Below are positions 52,564 to 59,939 of a stretch of 61,522 bases of DNA, in pieces. The position numbers were made by a program, and so were the translations under genes. This stretch comes from an uncultured Lentisphaerota bacterium. Lineage in GTDB: Bacteria; Verrucomicrobiota; Kiritimatiellia; CAIQIC01. The stretch is from the NCBI GenBank assembly GCA_903912445.1, contig CAIWHP010000197.1, forward strand, positions 1-61,522, in the 5' to 3' direction. The notes beneath the pieces are model-generated. The model was not told the origin of the DNA. It made no database searches and saw only the letters and a program-made list of their open reading frames with translations. Position 1 is the first letter of the stretch. Every line of letters begins with the position of its first letter.

Positions 52564-53580
52564 TCAGCGCGGCAGCCCCGGCGCGGCGAGCTCGGCCTTG
52601 GACTTCATCACGATCTCCAGCTCGGCCATGGCGATGCCCATCTCGCCCGCGATGGTGTAGAAGAGATAGGTGTGGCCATCGTCTTGGAAGATGCACGGGT
52701 CGCGCAGCTGCTGCACCTTCACCGCGGGGCCGGATTTCGAGGTTTTCGGATAGCGGATACCCTCGTAGTCCTGCTCGGGCTTGATGACTTCCATGGGCTC
52801 CGCATCCTGCCAGGTTTTCCAGTCGCCCGTGAGCGTGACGGTGGCAACGAGGACGCGCTCGGGTTCATCTTTTACGCGGGTGAAGAAGACCAGCAGCTGG
52901 TCGTCCTTGAGCAGCACGGCCGAGTGCCGCATTTTGGGGATGAGGTTGCCGCGGCTCTCGAACGGCGTGACGCCATCCTTGGAGCGCGCGAGGACTCCGC
53001 CCCAGTCGGTCTTGGAGAAGGAATAGAACCAGTCCTGCCACTTGAACACGCGGAAATAAAATTCGCCGAGGATGACGTCCTGCGCCACGAACGTGAGGCC
53101 GTCCTTGCTGGTGGCGAAGCCGGTCTTCTGCCCGCCCGGCGCCTGCCCGTGGAAGTACATGCGAAGTTCGTGCTTCTGGTCGTCAATGTGGACATCGGGC
53201 GAGGCAATATGACCATGGAAGGGCCGGTGCATCTGTTTGAGGTTCAGCGTGCCGGGCTCGTAAATCTTCCACGGACCCTGCACGGCGTCGGCATAGGCCA
53301 GCCGGATGTAGCTTCCGCGATGGTCGGCAAAATACATGTAGTATTTCCCGAGCGGCTTGGCGATCCACGCGGGCACCTTGATGACCGACGGCCCGTTGAT
53401 GTTCTCGCCCAGCGTCGGCGAAGTTTTGGAGTCAATCAACGGGTTTGCCGCGCAACGCTGCGCGGTGATGGACTTGATCGCGCTGGCCGGCCGCACCGTC
53501 GGGTCGGGCGACGCGGCCTTCCGCGCAGCGGCAGAAACCATCAGCGCCGCCGACAGCACTATCAACAATTTCAGGTTCAT
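52564..53580 (-). CDS. Secreted GH43-like beta-propeller protein
   Basis: 338 residues. Signal peptide MNLKLLIVLSAALMVSAAA. The propeller motifs are INGPSVIKVP, YYMYFADHRGSYIRLAYAD, HGHIASPDVHID, RMYFHGQAPGG, FATSKDGLTF and LRDPCIFQDDGHTYLFYTIAG. The recurring acidic residues at blade starts (ADHRG, SPDVH, RDPCIF) resemble the GH43/GH130 plan, but the catalytic set is not certain. It is the only minus-strand gene of secreted type on this side of the cluster and converges with the preceding plus-strand gene. Confidence 0.72.
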   Translation of the reverse strand: MNLKLLIVLSAALMVSAAARKAASPDPTVRPASAIKSITAQRCAANPLIDSKTSPTLGENINGPSVIKVPAWIAKPLGKYYMYFADHRGSYIRLAYADAVQGPWKIYEPGTLNLKQMHRPFHGHIASPDVHIDDQKHELRMYFHGQAPGGQKTGFATSKDGLTFVAQDVILGEFYFRVFKWQDWFYSFSKTDWGGVLARSKDGVTPFESRGNLIPKMRHSAVLLKDDQLLVFFTRVKDEPERVLVATVTLTGDWKTWQDAEPMEVIKPEQDYEGIRYPKTSKSGPAVKVQQLRDPCIFQDDGHTYLFYTIAGEMGIAMAELEIVMKSKAELAAPGLPR

Positions 53581-53672
53581 CAGTATGCGTCCTTTGCCTG
53601 CCGGACCGTTTTTCGTCGGGCGGCAGCGTAGGTGCGCCGCACCGTCAATTCAAGCGGGGAAACAGAGAGCTC

Positions 53673-53740
53673 GCCGGGTCGGAGACCCGGCCTACAGCCC
53701 GAGGTGAAGAGATTTGTAGGCCGAGTCTCCGACTCGGCGC
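53673..53740. repeat. REP-like doublet, GCCGGGTC/GACCCGGC-CTACA family
   Basis: GTCGGAGACCCGGCCTACA ends one unit (53673-53696, palindromic GCCGGGTC ... GACCCGGC). The second unit, TGTAGGCCGAGTCTCCGACT (53715-53740), is its inverted relative. Units of the same family are at 54313-54338, 55672-55698 and 55728-55755. Confidence 0.75.
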
Positions 53741-53763
53741 ACACCACCCCCAACTACAACCGG

Positions 53764-54213
53764 TCACAGCAGATCGCGATTGAGCTCGAGGAATTGGTCG
53801 CGCCAGGGATAGAGACGCAGGAGGGTGTCGTCGCGATGGCCGAGGATGCAGCCGGCGGCAAATAGCGCTTCGACGGTGGCAAGCCCGGCGGCGGGGTCGG
53901 CGAGCACCTTGGAATGGCGGGGATAGGCGGTCCGCCAGGCGCAGGGGATGGAGCGCGCCTCGACGGGGCCGATGGCCTTGCGCATCTGCGCGGCGTGGCG
54001 CCAGCTGCCATCGAGCAGGAGCAGCGGCCGCCCAGCGTCGGCGGCCGTGAGCGGCGGGGCCTCGGGCGCGAGCAGGATGTGCCGCGACAGGTCGGGCTTC
54101 GAGCGCAGCGGATAATTGACGAACTCCAGCCCCGGCGTGCCGCGCAAAGGCTGGATGCTGCACTTGACGCGGTTCTCGCGGCGGCGCACGACGATGAGGG
54201 CGGTAAGCGACAT
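53764..54213 (-). CDS. Tsr3/DTW-like aminocarboxypropyltransferase family protein
   Basis: 149 residues from ATG 54213 (MSLTALIVVRRRENRVKC). The order of motifs follows Tsr3/DUF367 proteins: an N-terminal RENRVKCSIQPLRG, the SAM-binding LLLLDGSWRHAAQM, then SIPCAWRTAYPRHS, LATVEALFAAGCILGH and a C-terminal WRDQFLELNRDLL. Tsr3 transfers an aminocarboxypropyl group from SAM to a uridine in eukaryal/archaeal small-subunit rRNA; DTW-domain relatives do so on bacterial tRNA. Which RNA is used here is unknown. It stands alone between glycan genes and REP-like repeats. Confidence 0.65.
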   Translation of the reverse strand: MSLTALIVVRRRENRVKCSIQPLRGTPGLEFVNYPLRSKPDLSRHILLAPEAPPLTAADAGRPLLLLDGSWRHAAQMRKAIGPVEARSIPCAWRTAYPRHSKVLADPAAGLATVEALFAAGCILGHRDDTLLRLYPWRDQFLELNRDLL

Positions 54214-54312
54214 GCGCGGCAGAGTAAGCGTCCGCGTTCGTGTCGCAAAGGACAATTTGTTTTAGGACTATTCGTTTTGCTCGGTGTGCCTGGCACCTGG
54301 TTGGGCTTGGGT

Positions 54313-54338
54313 GCGCCGACCCGGAGAGTCGGCCTACA
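54313..54338. repeat. REP-like single unit
   Basis: CGACCCGGAGAGTCGGCCTACA-type unit of the same family as 53673-53740; here unpaired, in the leader region of the sialidase-like gene. Confidence 0.65.
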
Positions 54339-54431
54339 AGGACTTGGAGTGCGGGAGGTTGGCTACGCCTGCGGCTGCCATCGCCGGGGAATTGCACTCC
54401 GCAAAAATACCTGCGTCTAAAACCCGACGCA

Positions 54432-54482
54432 GCCGAAGTTGAACTTGAACCGGCGGCCGCATCCATGCCACAAACCGACCGT
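54432..54482 (+). repeat. Leader element shared with 55792-55843
   Basis: About 52 bases ending at the start codon of the sialidase-like gene: CCGAAGTTG-A-ACTTGAA ... CCGCATCC-A-TGCCACAAACC. About five in six bases match the element ahead of the alpha/beta hydrolase gene (55792-55843), and the similarity runs on into both signal-peptide codings. Confidence 0.7.
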
Positions 54483-55593
54483 GACGTTGAACACCACCTC
54501 TCGCGCCGTGTGCGCCGCGGCGCTGCTCCTGCCGGCGGCGCTGCATGCGGCAGCGGAGGCGAGACGTGTCGAGCTGGGGCCGCAGGAAACGGTGCTGGCG
54601 GACAACGCGCTGGGTCTGCGCTATTTTCCAGATGAGCGTTTGGCGATGGTCCGCACGAAGCCCGACTGCCGCGTGCTGGTCGCCGCGGGCATCGCCTCGT
54701 TCCTCCTCGAAGGGCCGGAGTTGGGCCAGTTCACCAAGGCCACGAAGGTGCTCGAAAAAGGCCAGGCGGGCGCCTTTGATAACGGCTACGCCGGCATCAC
54801 CGCCGCCGTGCGCGCGCCGTCGGGCGAGTTGCTGGCGTTCTATCACGCCGAAGACCAGGAAGGGATGAAGACGGTCGGCAATGGCATCCCTGGCTTTTAC
54901 TGCAGCGTGGCGCTGGCGGTGTCGCAGGACGATGGGCGGACCTTCGAGAAACGCGGGCAGATCCTGTCCGGCCAGTTGCCCAAAGATCCGCGAGGCCGCG
55001 GCGATCAGGGCGTGGGCGAACCGTGGGTGTTCGCGGAGCCGCAGGGCAAATTCCTCTATGCCTACTACACCTCGCACGAGCGCGTGGACGGCCGCGGCGT
55101 GCAGATCTGCATGGCGCGCTGTCCGCTGGCGGACGCGGCGCAACCGGGTGCTTGGAAAAAATTCTACGCAGGCGGTTTCACGGAGGCCGGCCTGGGCGGG
55201 AAGGACACGCCGGTGATGACCAGCGGCCAGCAGCGCACCGACGCGTTGTTCCCGCATGTGGTTTTCCTGCCTGCGTTGCGTCAGTTCATGATGACCTTCT
55301 GCCTGAACGTGTGGCGCGAAGGCAGCAGGCCGGAGCAAAGCGGCTTCTACGCCGCGTTCTCCGACGACGGCATCTACTGGCCGCGCGAGCGCCAGCAGCA
55401 GCTTTGGAAAGTGCCGGTCATCGCCGCGCTCGGCCGCGAAGTGGCGTGGCATCCGACCTTCATCGCCGACGCTGGCAACGGAATGCGCGGCTGGCTGTAT
55501 TACGGCTACAGCGAGAGCTGGGGCCACCAACCGCCTAACAAACCACATTATCTTGTGCGACGACCGATCACGATCGCCGGAAAAGCGCCCTGA
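54481..55593 (+). CDS. Secreted sialidase-like beta-propeller protein
   Basis: 370 residues, taken from GTG 54481 because the signal peptide (AVCAAALLLPAALHAAAEA) starts there and the bases upstream form a repeat shared with the next gene. The frame is open further up to a TTG. Six-bladed-propeller features: GITAAVRAPSGELLAFYH, SVALAVSQDDGRTFEKRGQI, GVGEPWVFAEPQGKFLYAYY, and repeated SQDDGRTF/SDDGIYW Asp-box-like motifs. Members hydrolyse terminal sialic or related acids, but the catalytic Tyr/Glu set is not identified here. No Shine-Dalgarno is seen. Confidence 0.7.
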   Translation: MTLNTTSRAVCAAALLLPAALHAAAEARRVELGPQETVLADNALGLRYFPDERLAMVRTKPDCRVLVAAGIASFLLEGPELGQFTKATKVLEKGQAGAFDNGYAGITAAVRAPSGELLAFYHAEDQEGMKTVGNGIPGFYCSVALAVSQDDGRTFEKRGQILSGQLPKDPRGRGDQGVGEPWVFAEPQGKFLYAYYTSHERVDGRGVQICMARCPLADAAQPGAWKKFYAGGFTEAGLGGKDTPVMTSGQQRTDALFPHVVFLPALRQFMMTFCLNVWREGSRPEQSGFYAAFSDDGIYWPRERQQQLWKVPVIAALGREVAWHPTFIADAGNGMRGWLYYGYSESWGHQPPNKPHYLVRRPITIAGKAP

Positions 55594-55671
55594 AATCGGA
55601 CACTCGACAAAACGCGAAATTACGCCTGTCGTTCTCGATTTGACAGTTGAGCTCAAGGTGGCCAGAGGTGG

Positions 55672-55755
55672 GCCCGCCGGGTCAGTGACCCGGCCTACAA
55701 TGAAAAGAAACGTAGTGTGCTTGATATTGTAGGCCGCGTGACCTCACGCGGCGCA
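55672..55755. repeat. REP-like doublet
   Basis: Unit one, CGCCGGGTCAGTGACCCGGC then CTACA (55674-55698), and unit two in inverse orientation, TGTAGGCCGCGTGACCTCAC then GCGGCGCAC (55728-55756). Same family as 53673-53740. Confidence 0.75.
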
Positions 55756-55791
55756 CCTCAACCACAACGACTAACACACGACTCGACCACC

Positions 55792-55843
55792 CGCCGAAGT
55801 TGTACTTGAAGCCGTCGCCGCATCCGTGCCACAAACCACCCAT
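55792..55843 (+). repeat. Leader element shared with 54432-54482
   Basis: CCGAAGTTG-T-ACTTGAA ... CCGCATCC-G-TGCCACAAACC immediately before ATG 55842. Second copy of the leader element; no Shine-Dalgarno is present in either copy. Confidence 0.7.
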
Positions 55844-57152
55844 GGATATTCGCACCGCTTGTCGTTCCTTGTCCGCCGTCGCGCTGCTGCTGCCTGCGGC
55901 GCTTCACGCGGCGGAAACCGCCGACCCGTTCAAGCCCTATCTCGATGGCCGCGCGCCGGAGATCCTGCGCGAGGTGGCGGGCACGAATACGCCGCCAGAA
56001 AATGTGGCGGTGCGCCGCGTGGTGTTCCGGTCGCGGGATAACTCGGAAATTTTCGCCGTCATCGCCACTCCCAAGACGCCGGGCAAGCATCCGGGCATGC
56101 TCGTCCTGCACGGTGGCGGTGGCTGCGCGGAAGTGGAGAAGGCGATCGCATGGGCGCAGCGCGGCTATGTGGCCGTCGCGCCGGATCTGCCGGGCATCGC
56201 CAACCCGCAGAAACTCACCGACACCAAGGGCCGGTGGAATGCGCTGAAATACGGCGAAGGCCGCTGGGTGGCCAGTCCCGACGCGAGCGCGAGCGTGATC
56301 TTCGACGCGGTGCTCGCGGCGATGAAGTCGCTCTACCTGCTGCGCGCACAGCCCAACGTGGATACCGCACGCATCGGCGTCGTGGGGATTTCGTGGGGCG
56401 GCTACATGACGACGATGGTCTGCGGGCTCGCGGGCGACCAGGTGCGCGCAGGCTTCGCGGTCTACGGCTGCGGCTTCTACGACCTGACGGCGCAGCTCAA
56501 CGGCCCCAAGTCCACGCTCGGCGCGATGGGAGAGGCGGACCGCGCGCGCTGGCTCGCGCACCTCGACGCGGGCCGCCGCGCGCCCGGGATGAAGGCCGCG
56601 TATTTCGTCGCCGGCGCGGCGAACGATTTCTTCTACTGGCCGCGCGCGGTGCAGGCGACGCTCGACGCGATGCCCGGCGAGAAGAATCATCTCTTCGCGC
56701 CGAACGCGAACCACAAGGCGCCGCTGCCCGGCGGCTCGGTCTTCGAGAAGAAAACCGAAGTGCCGTTCAAGCCCACCGCGTTCCAGCCCTATCCGACGCC
56801 CAGCGGCAGCAAGGCGAACTGGCTCGCGATGGAAGTGACCTTCTTCGATTATTTCCTCAAGGACCTCGGCCAGCCGCTGCCGAAGGTGAGCGTGGAGAAG
56901 GCCCGCGATCCGCTGGTCGCGGGCGTCAGCATCAGTGCGCCGCGCCCGCTGACCAAGGTCGAGTTCTGGTGGGCCAAGACGAATCCCGACGTGATGAAGC
57001 GCGTGTGGGTCGCCGAACCCGCGCACAAGGCCTGCGAAAACAAATACGAGGCGCAACTCCCCGCCGAAGCCGCCGACTGGTTTGCCGTCGTTTCCGATGA
57101 CCGGCCGGTGACGGTGTCGAGTGACCTGATCCACATTGGCCCGCGGCCTTGA
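55842..57152 (+). CDS. Secreted alpha/beta hydrolase, acetyl-esterase/dienelactone-hydrolase-like
   Basis: 436 residues. Signal peptide with SAVALLLPAALHAAETA, almost the same as in the preceding gene. The fold shows LVLHGGGGCAEVEKAIAW (oxyanion loop), a nucleophile elbow GISWGGYMTT (G-x-S-x-G), a later acid region near AAYFVAGAANDFFYW and a candidate histidine in PNANHKAPLPGG. A C-terminal beta domain follows (APRPLTKVEFWWAKTNPDV). It probably removes acetyl or other ester groups from plant glycans (inference), matching the deacetylase that follows. Confidence 0.8.
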   Translation: MDIRTACRSLSAVALLLPAALHAAETADPFKPYLDGRAPEILREVAGTNTPPENVAVRRVVFRSRDNSEIFAVIATPKTPGKHPGMLVLHGGGGCAEVEKAIAWAQRGYVAVAPDLPGIANPQKLTDTKGRWNALKYGEGRWVASPDASASVIFDAVLAAMKSLYLLRAQPNVDTARIGVVGISWGGYMTTMVCGLAGDQVRAGFAVYGCGFYDLTAQLNGPKSTLGAMGEADRARWLAHLDAGRRAPGMKAAYFVAGAANDFFYWPRAVQATLDAMPGEKNHLFAPNANHKAPLPGGSVFEKKTEVPFKPTAFQPYPTPSGSKANWLAMEVTFFDYFLKDLGQPLPKVSVEKARDPLVAGVSISAPRPLTKVEFWWAKTNPDVMKRVWVAEPAHKACENKYEAQLPAEAADWFAVVSDDRPVTVSSDLIHIGPRP

Positions 57153-57158
57153 ACCGGA

Positions 57159-57328
57159 AGAAAACCACTGAGGGCACAGAGGCCGGAGGCGGTCACGGAG
57201 GTTGAAAGGGATTAGCTGCGAAAGAACGCAGAGAGCGCGGAGATTTCCTTTGAGATCCTTGCGTTCTTTTGTGGCTGATTCTTCTCCTCTGTGACCTCCG
57301 TATCCTCCGCGGCCTCTGTGGTTCTTTC
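57159..57328. repeat. Long imperfect hairpin of CACAGAG type
   Basis: The left arm (57159-57206, AACCACTGAGGGCACAGAGG ...) pairs with the right arm (57280-57328), whose reverse complement reads AACCACAGAGGCCGCGGAGG, and inner arms GAAAGAACGCA (57219-57229) and TGCGTTCTTTT (57260-57270) also pair. The whole could fold into one arm of about 170 bases. Similar CACAGAG-rich hairpins are dispersed in many genomes (general knowledge). Confidence 0.6.
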
Positions 57329-57375
57329 TTCCAAGCCTTGGGGAAAACGGCCGGGCTTTTCCAAGGCGTGGAAAC
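57327..57375. repeat. TTTCCAAGCCTTGGAAA palindromes, two copies
   Basis: TTCTTCCAAGCCTTGGGGAA (57327-57346) and TTTTCCAAGGCGTGGAAA (57357-57374), ending 16 bases before the start of the deacetylase gene, so the second would lie in its mRNA leader or promoter. Confidence 0.7.
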
Positions 57376-57390
57376 ATGCTAGAGGAGGCC

Positions 57391-58374
57391 ATGAAAAATC
57401 TTCTGCTGGGCCTGTTCGCGGTTGCGGCACTGGTCGCTTCGGCGGCGGATGTCGCGGATACGGGCATCCGCGTGGCAGCCTTCAAGGGCGACCGCGAGGC
57501 GGCGCTCACCTTCACGCTGGACGATGGCTGGGAAGACAACGCGACCCTCGCGGCGCCGCTGTTCGAGCGCTACGGCATCCCCGCCACCTTCTTTCTGGTG
57601 CCCGGTACGATTCCGCTTCATGACAACGAAAAGGGCACGCATAAGTACGGTCAGATTTCCTGGGGCCGCTGGAAACAGATCGCGCAGGCCGGGCACGAGA
57701 TCGGTAACCACTCGCTGCACCACTCCAAGTTGACCACGCTCGATGAGGCAGCCGCTCGTGCGGAAATTGATGGCGGACGGCAACTCATAGCCGAGAAAAT
57801 CGGCGTGACGCCGGTCAGCTTCGCCTATCCCGGCAACGGCCGCGATGACCGCCTCCGAAAATTTGTTTATGCGCAGCACGCCGTGGCGCGGGAGTTCGAG
57901 AGCGGCTACGGCGGCGCGAAGTTCACCACCGAAAAAGCCAACGGCATGGTCGCCTCCGCGTTGCAACAGAAACGCTGGATGGTGACGATGTTGCACGCCA
58001 TCACCAACGGCTATGCCGCCTTCCCCAGCGCCAGCATTTTGGATGACCACCTCAAGTACGTCCAGCCGTTGCAGGCGCGGCTGTGGGTCGACACCTTCGG
58101 CAACGTCGGCCGCTACGTCAAAGAGCGCGATGCCGCCAACCTCGTAGTCCAACGCGCCGCCACCAGTGCGACCATAACGCTCACCACCGGTTTGGATACG
58201 AACCTGTTCAACGTTCCCCTGACCGTGGTGATCGAGCAGGTCACCGCCGCGTCCGCCGAAGCGCAGCGCGCCGGCGAATCCGCACGCCTGCCCGTGACCA
58301 TCGACGCCAACCGCTTGTTGGTGGAGGTGGTGCCCGGCGCGGCGCCGGTCACCATTCGTTGGCGGACCAAGTAG
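57391..58374 (+). CDS. Secreted polysaccharide deacetylase (NodB-like, CE4 type)
   Basis: 327 residues from ATG 57391, preceded by GAGGAGG; signal peptide MKNLLLGLFAVAALVASAADV. The NodB domain has motif 1 ALTFTLDDGWEDN (the two aspartates), motif 2 HEIGNHSLHHSKL (H-x3-H), and SFAYPGNGRDDR for motif 3. The metal-binding residues are therefore present. A C-terminal beta domain (about 240-327) follows. It removes acetyl groups from amino or acetylated sugars outside the cytoplasm. A long hairpin and two palindromes occupy its leader region. Confidence 0.88.
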   Translation: MKNLLLGLFAVAALVASAADVADTGIRVAAFKGDREAALTFTLDDGWEDNATLAAPLFERYGIPATFFLVPGTIPLHDNEKGTHKYGQISWGRWKQIAQAGHEIGNHSLHHSKLTTLDEAAARAEIDGGRQLIAEKIGVTPVSFAYPGNGRDDRLRKFVYAQHAVAREFESGYGGAKFTTEKANGMVASALQQKRWMVTMLHAITNGYAAFPSASILDDHLKYVQPLQARLWVDTFGNVGRYVKERDAANLVVQRAATSATITLTTGLDTNLFNVPLTVVIEQVTAASAEAQRAGESARLPVTIDANRLLVEVVPGAAPVTIRWRTK

Positions 58375-58403
58375 CACCCGGCGAAACAAAAGGCTTACCA
58401 AGC

Positions 58404-59939
58404 ATGCACCCACGCAACCTTCGGATCCTCGCCGCGCTGCTGCTGGCGCCGCTGGCCGCACTCCATGCCGCCGACTCAGTCGTGCGCTGGGGCGGCACGA
58501 CCCACCCGAACATGGCTTCCGCAGCCACAGGCCTGCCGGACGATCCGGGGAGCAACGCGCCCTTGTGGGAGGTGAAGCTCGGCACGCACCAGTATTCCAT
58601 CCCGACCATCGACCGCGGCCGGATATATATCGGGGCCAGCGATGCCGTCGTCAGCCGGCCCGGCTACACGCCCACCGGGGGCGGCGTCGTGATGTGCGTC
58701 GAGCAGGCGACCGGCCAGCTGCTCTGGCAGCTGGCGAGTCCGCGCTACATGGCCGGCGTCAAACCGCCCTATCATTTCGATCAGTGGAAATGCGGCATCT
58801 GTTCCGGGCCGGTGGTGGATGGCGACCGCGTCTTTGTCATCGGCAACCGGGGCGACATCCTGTGCCTCGACCGCAACGGACAAGCGGGCGGACGCGCGGG
58901 TTCGTCGGCTGACGAGCTCGCCTACATGGCCATCACGAACCGCACACCGGAGACCGCGCTCGGGCCGACCGATGGCCGCCTCGTCTGGCGCTACGACATG
59001 TTGAAGGAACTCGGCGTCGTGCCGCACGATGTCTGCGGCAGCACGCTGCTCATGGTCGGCGATCTGCTCTATGCCTGCACCTCGAACGGGCTCGATGACC
59101 GCCACAAAAAGGTGCCCGCGCCGCTCGCGCCAAGCCTGATCGTGCTCGACAAGCATACGGGCCGGCTGGTGGCCCGCGACGACGAAAAAATCGGCCAGCG
59201 GCTTTTCCACTGCAACTGGTCATCTCCGTCGGCCGGACAGGTCAATGGCCGGACGCTGATCTTTTTCGGCGGCGGCGATGGCGTCCTCTATGCCTTCGAG
59301 CCGCCGGCGCCGGGCGCGGAGGACAGCGTCCAGTTGCTCAAGCAGGTCTGGGCCTACGATTGCAATCCGCCGGGCTATCGGTTGCGCGACGGCCAGCCCG
59401 TTCCGTATTCGCTATGGAATCGCAACAGCCCCGACGGCCCGAGCGAAATCATCGGCACGCCGGTGTTCCACGACGGCCGCGTCTATGTGGCGATCGGGCA
59501 AAGCCCCGTACACGGCAACGGGCACGGCTGTCTCTCCTGCGTCGAGGCCGCCACCGGCAAGAAAATCTGGGACTCGACAGCGGTCGAGCGCACGCTCGCG
59601 ACGCCCGCCATTGCCGATGGCCTGCTCTATCTGCCCGACACCATCGGTCAGTTGCACTGCTTCGACGCCGTCACCGGCCAGCGGCATTGGGTGCATCCGC
59701 TCGGCGCGAAGTGCTGGATCGCCTCGGCCTTCGTGGCCGATGGCAAGGTGTATATCAGCACGGAAGACAGCGTGCTCTGGGTGCTCAAGCACGACAAGGA
59801 ACTGCGCGTGCTCTCGCGGACGCAGCTCAAGTCCAGGGCCATCACGCCGACCGCCGTGGATGGCGTGCTCTACCTGCCCACGCAGCGCAGCCTGCTCGCG
59901 ATCCCCGGAAAATCCGCCGCGAATAAAGTGATTCCATGA
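58404..59939 (+). CDS. Secreted PQQ-like beta-propeller (WD40-like) protein
   Basis: 511 residues from ATG 58404 (signal peptide MHPRNLRILAALLLAPLAALHAADS). It has repeated PQQ/quinoprotein-like blades: GRIYIGASDAV, CVEQATGQLLWQLAS, GPVVDGDRVFVIGNRGDILC, GTPVFHDGRVYVAIGQ, CVEAATGKKIWD, ATPAIADGLLYLPDTIGQL, AVTGQRHWVHPL and FVADGKVYISTED. Similar proteins act as assembly or scaffold factors, or as quinoproteins if PQQ is bound; no PQQ ligand set is recognised. The stop overlaps the next start (ATGA). Confidence 0.82.
   Translation: MHPRNLRILAALLLAPLAALHAADSVVRWGGTTHPNMASAATGLPDDPGSNAPLWEVKLGTHQYSIPTIDRGRIYIGASDAVVSRPGYTPTGGGVVMCVEQATGQLLWQLASPRYMAGVKPPYHFDQWKCGICSGPVVDGDRVFVIGNRGDILCLDRNGQAGGRAGSSADELAYMAITNRTPETALGPTDGRLVWRYDMLKELGVVPHDVCGSTLLMVGDLLYACTSNGLDDRHKKVPAPLAPSLIVLDKHTGRLVARDDEKIGQRLFHCNWSSPSAGQVNGRTLIFFGGGDGVLYAFEPPAPGAEDSVQLLKQVWAYDCNPPGYRLRDGQPVPYSLWNRNSPDGPSEIIGTPVFHDGRVYVAIGQSPVHGNGHGCLSCVEAATGKKIWDSTAVERTLATPAIADGLLYLPDTIGQLHCFDAVTGQRHWVHPLGAKCWIASAFVADGKVYISTEDSVLWVLKHDKELRVLSRTQLKSRAITPTAVDGVLYLPTQRSLLAIPGKSAANKVIP

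Noticed and set aside
54334-57539. 440- and 593-codon minus-strand frames
   Set aside because: Antisense to the sialidase-like and esterase genes; shadow coding at high G+C.
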